A DNA stretch of 64,000 nt. Origin: Gluconacetobacter takamatsuzukensis (GTDB lineage: Bacteria > Pseudomonadota > Alphaproteobacteria > Acetobacterales > Acetobacteraceae). This document shows, piece by piece, positions 56,969 to 64,000 of the stretch. The notes under the pieces were generated by a model. The model was not told the DNA's origin, did no database searches, and was given only the letters and a program-made list of their open reading frames with translations. The stretch lies in NCBI RefSeq assembly GCF_014174275.1, contig NZ_JABEQK010000014.1, positions 1 through 64,000 on the forward strand, given 5' to 3'. Within the stretch, counting starts at the first letter, position 1. Every line of letters starts with the position of its first letter. The position numbers were made by a program, and so were the translations under genes.

Positions 56969-57589
56969 ATGTTGGTGCGCAAAATGATCGCGGCCGCGAG
57001 CCTCGGCCTGACCGTGGCGGCGCTGTCGCCGGCGGGGGCCGCGCTGGCCGAGCCTTATTCCCTGCCCATCGCGACCTCGCCCGCGGCACCGCCGCCGCCC
57101 GATTCCGCCGCCGTCGCCGTCCAGCAGGACCTGGCCCAGGTCGGGGTTGCCGCCTTCACCGCGCCGGCGTTTCGGGTGGGGCTGATCCGGCATGTGGTGC
57201 TGTTTCGCTTCCTCAAGGACGTGACGCCGTTCCAGAAGGCGGAAATCGCGCGGCGGTTCCTGGAGCTGGCGGTGGATTCCCGCCGTCCGGACGGGCGCCC
57301 GGTGGTGGAGTCGATCGAGACCGGCTTCCAGAACGGCGGCGAGGGCGTGGATGAGGGATACCAGATGGGCTTCCTGGTCAGTTTTCGCTCGGAAGGGGAC
57401 CGGAACTACTATGTCGGCCGTCCGGTCGTGAACCAGCCGGCCTATTTCGACCCGGCGCACGATGCGTTCAAGACGTTTGCGGCGCCGTACCTGGCCGGAA
57501 TCATGACGTTCGACTATCGCGTGGCGGCGCTGGCGCGCCCGCCGGAGCCCGTGAAAGCGGCCGGGGCGCGGGCTGGGCATCGGAAATAA
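56969..57589 (+). CDS. Exported Dabb (stress-responsive A/B barrel) domain protein
   Basis: 206 residues, AGGAGG 8 nt before ATG 56969. Signal peptide MLVRKMIAAASLGLTVAALS with cleavage near ALAEP. After a Pro-rich linker comes a Dabb domain (LIRHVVLFRFLKDVTPFQKA; FQNGGEGVDEGYQMGFLVSF; HDAFKTFAAPYLAGIMTFDY). Dabb proteins are dimeric ferredoxin-like folds of varied function; export is less usual. Confidence 0.85.
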   Translation: MLVRKMIAAASLGLTVAALSPAGAALAEPYSLPIATSPAAPPPPDSAAVAVQQDLAQVGVAAFTAPAFRVGLIRHVVLFRFLKDVTPFQKAEIARRFLELAVDSRRPDGRPVVESIETGFQNGGEGVDEGYQMGFLVSFRSEGDRNYYVGRPVVNQPAYFDPAHDAFKTFAAPYLAGIMTFDYRVAALARPPEPVKAAGARAGHRK

Positions 57590-57635
57590 ACCGGCATACT
57601 GTCTCCCGTTCGTAACAGACTCCAGGGGGAACGGG

Positions 57636-59726
57636 ATGTCGGATTGCAGGCGATATGGGCGGGGCGTTTCGGCGCGGCGCGCATGGTTATGCGGCGTCGC
57701 GCTGCTGGCGGCCGCAGGCTGGGGCGGCGGCGCGCGGGCGGCCGATGTGGTCGAGGCCCCGTCCTACGGCATGTGGGGGTTCGACCTCGCCGGGCGCGAC
57801 CCGTCGATTGCGCCGGGCAACAATTTCTTCGGCTACGCCAACGGCCGTGCCGTGCACGACATCGTCATTCCGCCCGACATGACGGCCTATGGGCCGTTCA
57901 ACATGCTGCATGAACTGTCGCGCAAGCGGGTGCAGGGCATCCTGAACGATCTGTCGGCGCATCCGGTGGCCGAGCCCGCGACGGTCGACCAGAAGCTGGG
58001 CACCTTCTACGCCACCTTCATGGACGAGAAGGGGATCGAGGCGCTGGGGACCCGGCCGCTGGCCCCGGACCTCGATGCCGTGCGCGCGGTGGGGGACCGG
58101 ACCGCCTTTGCCGCCCTGCTGGGGCGCGCCCAGACGGGATTCCAGTATTCGCTGTTCGGGCTTGGCATCCAGCCGGATGCCAAGGACCCGACGGTCTATG
58201 CGCTGATGCTGGACCAGGCGGGGTTGGGCCTGCCGGACCGGGATTATTACCTGAAGCCCGAGCTGGCGGCGAAGAAGACGGCCTATCAGGCCTATGTCCA
58301 GCAGGTGCTGAGCCTGATCGGCTGGCCGGATGCGGCGAAGCAGGCGCAGGCCATCGTGGCGTTCGAAACCCGGCTGGCGCAGGTGCACTGGGCGCGGCAG
58401 GACATGCGCGACCCCGACAAGATCTATAACCCCATCACGGTTCCCGACCTGGCAAAGCGTGCGCCTGGGTTCGACTGGGCAGCCTATCTGACCGCCGCGG
58501 AACTGCCCGAGACGATCGTGAAATCGGGCACGCTGATCGTCGGCGAGCCCGATGCCGTCGTCGGCGAGGCGCGGATTGCCGCGGAGACGCCGCTGGAGAC
58601 GCTGCGGGCGTGGCTGGCCTTTCATCTGGTGGACAACGCCGCGCATTATCTGCCCAAGGCCTTCGTCCAGGCGTCGTTCGACTTCAACGACAAGACGCTG
58701 GCCGGCCAGCCGCAATTGCCCGACCGGTGGAAGCGCGGCGTGACCGCCGCCGGCAACGCGATGGGCATGGCGCTGGGCCAGACTTATGTCGCGCGCTATT
58801 TCCCGCCCGAATACCGCAAGACGATGGAGGCGCTGACCACCGAACTGAAGGCGGCCTTCCATGTGCGGCTGGAGCATAATACGTGGATGGGCCCGCAGAC
58901 GCGTGCCGCCGCCGTGCAGAAGCTGGACCATTTCACCATCCAGATCGGCTATCCCAAGCGCTGGCGGGATTATTCCACCCTGGTCGTCAAGCAGGGGGAT
59001 GCCTATGGCAATGCCGGGCGCGCCGTGGGCTTCGAATGGCGCTACTGGCTGGGTCATCTGGGCCACCCCGTCGACAGGGACGAGTGGGACATGACGCCGC
59101 AGACGGTGAATGCCTACAACAACCCGCTGTTCAACGAGATCGTGTTCCCTGCCGCGATCCTGCAGCCGCCCTTCTTTAACCCCAAGGCGGACCCGGCGAT
59201 CAATTATGGCGCGATCGGCGGCGTGATCGGCCACGAGATGACGCATTCGTTCGACGATGAGGGGCGCAAGTTCGACTATCTGGGTCGCCTGAAGGAATGG
59301 TGGACCAAGGATGACGAGGCCCGCTTCAACAAGCTGGCCGACCGTTTCGGCAAGCAGTACGACGCCTTCCAGGTGCTGCCGGGCGTGCATGTGAACGGCA
59401 AGCTGACGATGGGCGAGAATATCGCCGACCTGGGCGGGCTGACGCTGGCGCTGGATGCCTATCATGCCTCGCTGCACGGCAAGCCGGCGCCGGTGATCGG
59501 CGGGCTGACGGGCGACCAGCGCGTGTTCCTGGGCTGGGCGCAGGTCTGGCGGCAGAAGCTGCGTGACGACATTGTGCGCCAGCGGGTGATGACGGACCCG
59601 CATTCGCCGCCGCAGGCGCGGGTGAATATCCCGATGCACAATATCGACGCCTGGTACAAGGCCTGGAACGTCAAGCCGGGCGACACGCTGTATCTGAAGC
59701 CCGAAGACCGGGTGAAGATCTGGTAG
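57636..59726 (+). CDS. M13-family (neprilysin-like) zinc metallopeptidase
   Basis: 696 residues with an N-terminal signal (AWLCGVALLAAAGWGGGARA). Start AGGGGGA before ATG. Zinc site: GVIGHEMTHSFDDEG (HExxH, His533 and His537), third ligand in GENIADLGGLTLALDAY, and substrate motif NAYNNPLFNEIVFPAAIL. Probably a periplasmic oligopeptidase of the PepO type. Solo gene. Confidence 0.93.
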   Translation: MSDCRRYGRGVSARRAWLCGVALLAAAGWGGGARAADVVEAPSYGMWGFDLAGRDPSIAPGNNFFGYANGRAVHDIVIPPDMTAYGPFNMLHELSRKRVQGILNDLSAHPVAEPATVDQKLGTFYATFMDEKGIEALGTRPLAPDLDAVRAVGDRTAFAALLGRAQTGFQYSLFGLGIQPDAKDPTVYALMLDQAGLGLPDRDYYLKPELAAKKTAYQAYVQQVLSLIGWPDAAKQAQAIVAFETRLAQVHWARQDMRDPDKIYNPITVPDLAKRAPGFDWAAYLTAAELPETIVKSGTLIVGEPDAVVGEARIAAETPLETLRAWLAFHLVDNAAHYLPKAFVQASFDFNDKTLAGQPQLPDRWKRGVTAAGNAMGMALGQTYVARYFPPEYRKTMEALTTELKAAFHVRLEHNTWMGPQTRAAAVQKLDHFTIQIGYPKRWRDYSTLVVKQGDAYGNAGRAVGFEWRYWLGHLGHPVDRDEWDMTPQTVNAYNNPLFNEIVFPAAILQPPFFNPKADPAINYGAIGGVIGHEMTHSFDDEGRKFDYLGRLKEWWTKDDEARFNKLADRFGKQYDAFQVLPGVHVNGKLTMGENIADLGGLTLALDAYHASLHGKPAPVIGGLTGDQRVFLGWAQVWRQKLRDDIVRQRVMTDPHSPPQARVNIPMHNIDAWYKAWNVKPGDTLYLKPEDRVKIW

Positions 59727-59846
59727 CGGCGGGGAGCCTCGCACCCCGGGAGCAGGGGGCATGCGGGAACGGTTTTTTGCCGTTCCGCCCCTTGCGCAAA
59801 CGGGTGCCACCTGCTGGAACCACCTCGTGATCGGGGGAGAGGTGCG

Positions 59847-60605
59847 ATGACGACGGTGACGCTTGGCCATCCGGAGACCATCCTGCATGCGGCAGCCGCG
59901 GCAGCGGTGGTGCGCGTGCTGGAAGCCTATGACCTGGATGTCGAATATGTCACCGGCAGCCGGGACGAGCTGAAGGCCGCCATGAAGGCCGGCGGGATCG
60001 ACCTGTTCGTGTCCGCCTGGCTGCCCGATGTCGATGCCCTGTGGCTGGACCCGTCGCTGGGCATGGATGTGCTGGGCGAGCTGTACAAGCCCGTCTTCGG
60101 CTGGTTCATGCCCGAGGGATGCGCGCCGGATGTCGTCTCGATTGCCGATCTGGGGCGGGATGACGGGGTGGTCAACCGCAATATCGTGGCGGCGGAATCG
60201 GTCCTGGAACGGGTGCGGCTCGGGGTTGCGTCCTATGGGCTGACGGAGCGCGGCTTTACCATTGAGGCCCGGCCGGACGAAGAAGCCTGGCAACACGCCG
60301 CGAAGGCGATCGAGGCCGGCGAGGCGTCGGTGCTGCCCCTGTGGCAGCCGCATTTCCTGCATCATGGCGGCCGGCTGCGGCAGCTGGAAGATCCGAAGAA
60401 CGTGCTGGCCGGGGAACAGGCGGCCCGGATGCTGGTGCGCCGCGAGGCGCGCGGGGAGCTGGATTCCGACCTGCTGGACGAGCTGGACGAGCTGATGCTG
60501 GGCCACAAGGTGGTCAGCGCGCTGGAATATGCCGTCCGCTGCGACGGCATGACCACCGACGAGGCGGCCGAGGCCTGGCAGCGCGGAAGGCTTCTGCCCC
60601 GGTAG
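59847..60605 (+). CDS. OpuAC-like glycine betaine-type binding protein without a signal peptide
   Basis: 252 residues, GGGGGAGAGG before ATG 59847. Resembles quaternary-ammonium binding proteins (VTLGHPETILHAAAAAAVVR; GIDLFVSAWLPDVDALWLD; FLHHGGRLRQLEDPKNVLAG). It begins directly at the first beta strand with no signal sequence, lipobox or fused permease, so it should be cytoplasmic. No transporter genes adjoin. It may be a cytoplasmic ligand sensor. Ends 4 nt before the next gene. Confidence 0.8.
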   Translation: MTTVTLGHPETILHAAAAAAVVRVLEAYDLDVEYVTGSRDELKAAMKAGGIDLFVSAWLPDVDALWLDPSLGMDVLGELYKPVFGWFMPEGCAPDVVSIADLGRDDGVVNRNIVAAESVLERVRLGVASYGLTERGFTIEARPDEEAWQHAAKAIEAGEASVLPLWQPHFLHHGGRLRQLEDPKNVLAGEQAARMLVRREARGELDSDLLDELDELMLGHKVVSALEYAVRCDGMTTDEAAEAWQRGRLLPR

Positions 60606-60609
60606 GGAA

Positions 60610-61422
60610 ATGGAGAACGTGTCCTCCCTGATACCCGGATCGGCCGGTGATCCGCGCGAGGTCGAGTACTGGCTGTTCGGGGCCACGCGGCTGCGGTCCT
60701 GCCCCTTGCGCGTGCTGGTGGCCGGGGCCGATGCCGGCGTGGCGGCCGCGCAATCCATTCATGATTATATTGACTGCGACCTGAGCGCGGATGCGGACCC
60801 GAGGGCGCGGTTGAATGCGCTCGCCGGCCTGCTGGCACCTGCCGGGGGCATGCGCGTCGTGGTTGCCGCGCCGGACGGGCGCGGGGGCGGCTGCGATGTC
60901 GGCGGGCTGTTCGACCTGCTGGCGGGGGCGGGGCTGGTGCCTGTCTGCCTGATGGTGCCGCTTGAATATGATCCGGCGTGTCTGGAGGCCGATCCGGCCG
61001 TTTGCACCGATCTGGATTTCCAGCCGGATCGCGCCGGGGCCGCTTTGGCCGAGTCGCGTGCGGGGCAACGGTCGTTTCATGTGGCTTATGCCCGTCATGC
61101 GGGCGATGGCGTGCGGCGGGCCGATCCGATGGATGTAGCGTCGGTGCCGGTGTTGCGCGACCTGGACGGGTTCGCGCTTTCGCGGCTGATGCGGCCCGAC
61201 AACCTGCTGCCGGTCCGCCTGGGCGGGCGCGAGGTGCTGCTGCCGGTGCCGTCGCAGGCGCGTGGCCTGCTGCCGTTGATCGATGGCCGGCGCACGGTGG
61301 GCGAACTGGCGGCGATCCTGGAGAATCGGGGTGTCGATGCCGCGCAGTTCCGGCAGGTCTGGCGCGAGATGTTCGCGACCTTTGCCGGGCTGAACCAGCT
61401 TCTGCTCCAGGCGCCGCCGTGA
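60610..61422 (+). CDS. Methyltransferase-like protein with degenerate SAM motif and PqqD-like tail
   Basis: 270 residues. RSCPLRVLVAGADAGVAAAQ resembles the SAM motif I (VLVAGCGTG) but with altered Gly positions. The middle (LAPAGGMRVVVAAPDG) looks like a loose methyltransferase core. The C-terminus (ARGLLPLIDGRRTVGELAAI) is a PqqD-like or small winged-helix tail, as in some Acetobacteraceae methyltransferases. Overlaps the YdcF gene by 4 nt. The assignment is tentative. Confidence 0.55.
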   Translation: MENVSSLIPGSAGDPREVEYWLFGATRLRSCPLRVLVAGADAGVAAAQSIHDYIDCDLSADADPRARLNALAGLLAPAGGMRVVVAAPDGRGGGCDVGGLFDLLAGAGLVPVCLMVPLEYDPACLEADPAVCTDLDFQPDRAGAALAESRAGQRSFHVAYARHAGDGVRRADPMDVASVPVLRDLDGFALSRLMRPDNLLPVRLGGREVLLPVPSQARGLLPLIDGRRTVGELAAILENRGVDAAQFRQVWREMFATFAGLNQLLLQAPP

Positions 61423-61949
61423 GCGGGCGGGCGGATGCGCCGCTCGCGATCGTGATCTTCGGTGCCGCGGTTCGTCCGGATGGCACACCGACCCCTACAT
61501 TGCGCCGCCGGGTCGCGGCGGCCGTCGCCTTCGGGCGGGGCTGCGCGGCGCCGCTGTTCGTGCCGACCGGGGGCAGCCTGGGCGGGCGCCCGGCCGAGGC
61601 GCCCGCGATGGCGGCGCTGCTGCGCGGAGCCGGGGTGCCGGAATCGGCGATCATGATCGAGGCGACGGCGCGGGATACGCTGGATTCGGTGCTGGCCTGT
61701 TCGGCGCTGCTGCGGGCACGCGGCTATCGCGGTGCCGTCGCGGTTGCCAGCAGTGCCTATCACCAGCCGCGTTGCCTGGTACTGATGCGGTTGGCGGGGT
61801 GGCGGGTGGTGCGGGTGCCGCCGCCGCGCGTGCCGGCCGCCCGGGGCCTGGGGCGCCGGTGGTTCTGGCGCCTGCGCGAGGTTCCGGCGCTGCCGTGGGA
61901 CGTGCTGCTGTTACTGCGCCGCCGCCGGGAGGCCATGGCCGGCGATTGA
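61419..61949 (+). CDS. YdcF/ElyC-family (DUF218) protein
   Basis: 176 residues from GTG 61419 overlapping the upstream stop. DUF218 motifs: LAIVIFGAAVRPDG, FVPTGGSLGGRPAEAPAMAA, ARDTLDSVLACSALLRARGY and VAVASSAYHQPRCLVLMRLA. Family members act in cell-envelope metabolism in some bacteria (ElyC); the SAM-binding role of YdcF is from E. coli. No membrane anchor here. Confidence 0.85.
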   Translation: MSGRADAPLAIVIFGAAVRPDGTPTPTLRRRVAAAVAFGRGCAAPLFVPTGGSLGGRPAEAPAMAALLRGAGVPESAIMIEATARDTLDSVLACSALLRARGYRGAVAVASSAYHQPRCLVLMRLAGWRVVRVPPPRVPAARGLGRRWFWRLREVPALPWDVLLLLRRRREAMAGD

Positions 61950-62016
61950 CAGGCGCCGCGTCCTGTCGGCATTTCGCGGGCCGGAACGCGAGATTTCTTT
62001 TGAATATGAGGACAGC

Positions 62017-62988
62017 ATGACCGTTCACGCCTTCATCTTCCCCGGTCAGGGTAGCCAGTCCGTTGGAATGGGGGCCGAACTGGCCGCTGCCTTCGCCCCG
62101 GCGCGCGAAGTGTTCGAGGAAGTCGACGACGCGCTGGAGCAGAAGCTCTCGGCCCTGATGTTCGAAGGGCCGATGGAGGACCTGACCCGCACCGAAAATA
62201 CCCAGCCGGCCCTGATGGCGGTGTCGCTGGCGGTGCTGCGGGTGCTGGAGAAGGAAGGCGGGCTGGAGCTGAAGCGTGTCGCGGCGCTGGTGGCCGGGCA
62301 TTCGCTGGGCGAATATTCGGCACTGGCGGCGGCGGGGTCGCTGGGGATTGCCCAGACGGCGCGCCTGCTGCGCCTGCGCGGCACGGCGATGCAGAAGGCC
62401 GTGCCGGCGGGCGAGGGCGGCATGGCGGCGCTGATCGGCGTGGATCTGGAGCAGGCGCGCGCCATCTGCGCCGAGGCCGCGATCGTGCGTGTGGAAGGCG
62501 AACCGGATTGCACGGAAATCCTTGAGGTCGCCAACGATAATGGCGGGGGGCAGATCGTCATTTCGGGCCGGGCGACGGCCATCGAGCGGGCGATCGGGGT
62601 CGCGAAGGCGCGCGGTGTGAAGCGGGCGGTGGTGCTGCCGGTGTCGGCGCCGTTCCATTGCTCGCTGATGGCGCCGGCCGCCGACGCCATGGGCGAGGCA
62701 CTGGAGCGGGCCGAGATTGCCGCACCCGTGGTGCCGCTGGTTGCCAATGTCTCGGCGGCCAAGGTGACGGACCCGCAGGCGATTCGCGACCTGCTGGTGC
62801 GCCAGGTGACGGGTACCGTGCGCTGGCGCGAGAGTGTCGATTCCATGGTGGCGATGGGTGTGAACAGTTTTGTGGAGCTGGGCGCCGGCAAGGTACTGTC
62901 GGGGCTGGTGCGGCGGATCGCGCCCGATGCGGCGACGCGCTCGGTCGGCACCCCGGCGGATATCGAGGCGTTTCTCGCGTCGCTATGA
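62017..62988 (+). CDS. fabD: Malonyl-CoA:ACP transacylase
   Basis: 323 residues, GAGGAC before ATG. Loads malonyl groups on ACP for fatty acid synthesis. Motifs: IFPGQGSQSVGMG, nucleophile Ser96 in VAGHSLGEYSALAA, QIVISG, SAPFHCSLM (His) and FVELGAGKVLSGLVRR. First gene of fabD-fabG(-acpP). Confidence 0.96.
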   Translation: MTVHAFIFPGQGSQSVGMGAELAAAFAPAREVFEEVDDALEQKLSALMFEGPMEDLTRTENTQPALMAVSLAVLRVLEKEGGLELKRVAALVAGHSLGEYSALAAAGSLGIAQTARLLRLRGTAMQKAVPAGEGGMAALIGVDLEQARAICAEAAIVRVEGEPDCTEILEVANDNGGGQIVISGRATAIERAIGVAKARGVKRAVVLPVSAPFHCSLMAPAADAMGEALERAEIAAPVVPLVANVSAAKVTDPQAIRDLLVRQVTGTVRWRESVDSMVAMGVNSFVELGAGKVLSGLVRRIAPDAATRSVGTPADIEAFLASL

Positions 62989-63017
62989 GATATGATTTTT
63001 CAGGCAAGGACGGGCTG

Positions 63018-63767
63018 ATGTTCAGGTTGGATGGCAAGACCGCGCTGGTGACGGGCGCATCGGGGGGAATCGGTGCCGCGATCGCGCGGACCCTGCACGC
63101 CCAAGGGGCGCGGGTTGTGCTTTCCGGCACGCGCGAGGCCGTGCTGGCCGCCGTGGCCGGCGAGATCGCCCCGGATGGCGAGCGGGTCCATGTCTGCCCC
63201 GCCGACCTGTCCGACCCGGCGGCGGCCGATGCGCTGGTCTCGGCCGCCGAGGTCGCGGCCGGTGCGCCGCTGGACATCCTGGTCAACAATGCCGGCCTGA
63301 CGCGTGACGGGCTGGCGATTCGCATGAAGGACGAGGACTGGAACCGCGTGATGGAGGTGGATCTGGCGGCGCCCTTCCGCCTGTGCCGCGCCGTGCTGAA
63401 GGGCATGCTGCGCCGCCGGGCCGGGCGAATCGTCAGCATCGCCTCGATCGTCGGCGTGACCGGCAATGCCGGGCAGGCGAATTATGCGGCGGCCAAGGCG
63501 GGCATGATCGGCATGAGCAAATCGCTGGCGCAGGAGGCGGGATCGCGCGGCGTGACCGTCAATGTGGTGGCGCCGGGCTTTATCCAGACCGCCATGACCG
63601 ACGTGCTGTCGGACACGCAGCGCGAGAAGCTGCTGGGCGGCATTCCGCTGGGCCGGATGGGAAAGCCCGAGGATATCGCGGCCTCCGTCGCCTATCTGGT
63701 GTCGGACGAGGCCGGGTGGATCACCGGTACGACGCTGAACGTCAACGGCGGGATGGCAATGCCCTGA
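63018..63767 (+). CDS. fabG: 3-oxoacyl-ACP reductase
   Basis: 249 residues from ATG 63018 (AAGGA 7 nt upstream; ATG 62985 overlaps fabD). SDR motifs: ALVTGASGGIGAAIA, NNAGLTRDGLA, Ser143 in SIASIVGVTGN, Tyr156 and Lys160 in ANYAAAKAG, and the end GTTLNVNGGMAM. The catalytic Asn of the SDR tetrad (NVNL in E. coli FabG) is Asp115 here (VMEVDLAAPF). Synteny marks this as the fatty-acid-cycle FabG. Confidence 0.95.
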   Translation: MFRLDGKTALVTGASGGIGAAIARTLHAQGARVVLSGTREAVLAAVAGEIAPDGERVHVCPADLSDPAAADALVSAAEVAAGAPLDILVNNAGLTRDGLAIRMKDEDWNRVMEVDLAAPFRLCRAVLKGMLRRRAGRIVSIASIVGVTGNAGQANYAAAKAGMIGMSKSLAQEAGSRGVTVNVVAPGFIQTAMTDVLSDTQREKLLGGIPLGRMGKPEDIAASVAYLVSDEAGWITGTTLNVNGGMAMP

Positions 63768-63891
63768 TCGACGCGCGAACGCGCTGATTCCGCTGGACGC
63801 AGGCGGGGATATGGCGGACAACAATCCGATTTTGCGGGGCCGGATTTTCGGGTTCCGGCAGCGGATTGTGACGGAAAGAAGATCCGCCGCC

Positions 63892-63919
63892 TTGGCTATT
63901 GCCGAGGAACCGTGCTAAT
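63892..63919 (+). promoter_or_regulatory. Candidate promoter upstream of the next gene (acpP expected)
   Basis: TTGGCT at 63892-63897 and GCTAAT at 63914-63919 (16-nt spacer). The rest of 63768-64000 holds no complete gene. In most alphaproteobacteria acpP follows fabG with its own promoter. Weak call. Confidence 0.35.
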
Positions 63920-64000
63920 CCGCCGCTGCTTCGTCCGGAAGCGGGCTGGGCATGTTCCGGCGGTTCCGCTTCGCGGGACGTCAGACAGGACGAATGAATT

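Noticed and set aside
57687-60758. 1,023-residue minus-strand frame opposite the M13 peptidase and neighbours
   Set aside because: Antisense shadow; composition is His/Arg/Gln-rich and the plus strand carries intact catalytic motifs.

Overview
The window comes from a G+C-rich alphaproteobacterium, most likely an acetic acid bacterium (Acetobacteraceae, Gluconacetobacter/Komagataeibacter type). I infer this from codon use, the GatCAB amidotransferase operon, the argH/lptM/lysA/TIGR02302 neighbourhood, the aroE-coaE-dnaQ operon and overall gene style; no database was searched. Most of the window is densely packed chromosomal housekeeping DNA, with short operons whose stop and start codons overlap.

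1-16.8 kb is the accessory part. A giant surface protein, open from 8342 past the left edge, starts with a LEQRYLFDGS motif and a DUF4347 domain followed by a long stalk of beta-sandwich repeats. It is divergent from a four-gene export-like set: a TolC-type outer-membrane lipoprotein, a periplasmic HlyD-type adaptor, a membrane HlyD-type adaptor with a GAF-like head, and a fusion of winged-helix, M50 metalloprotease and HlyD barrel. An orphan 638-residue protein follows. No ABC, RND or MFS pump is present, so the set looks like a non-canonical exporter dedicated to the giant adhesin. This is the best candidate here for an undescribed system.

16.8-21 kb holds two tRNA-Val genes flanking a sulfotransferase, a gene remnant with its own terminator, a strong small-RNA candidate carrying a TTCCTCCC motif (similar to the alphaproteobacterial alpha-r sRNAs), a YidB-like protein and an N-formylglutamate amidohydrolase. 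ruvX then diverges from gatCAB, and tRNA-Ser(GCT) follows.

25-36.7 kb holds an O-antigen ligase-like polymerase, cdd, lysA, a TIGR02302 membrane protein, the convergent argH-lptM pair, a TlpA-like thioredoxin, a second N-formylglutamate amidohydrolase, aroE, coaE and dnaQ.

36.9-42.6 kb is an Mla/MCE-type lipid-transport operon with two unusual members: a receptor-like class III cyclase lacking key catalytic residues, and an ABC ATPase whose Walker A motif is unrecognisable. A structured intergenic repeat occurs here and at 31.3 kb, both times between convergent genes.

42.7-52 kb holds a SulP anion transporter, queE-queC-queD (preQ0 synthesis), bioB, a DUF2075 ATPase, a TetR regulator, an NTF2-like/nitrilase/GNAT gene group and ybaK. 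52-64 kb holds an orphan protein, a second AroE-like enzyme, sucCD, a diiron desaturase/ferritin-like protein, a Dabb protein, an M13 peptidase, a signal-less betaine-type binding protein, a methyltransferase-like protein, a YdcF protein, and fabD-fabG. An acpP gene may follow beyond the right edge.
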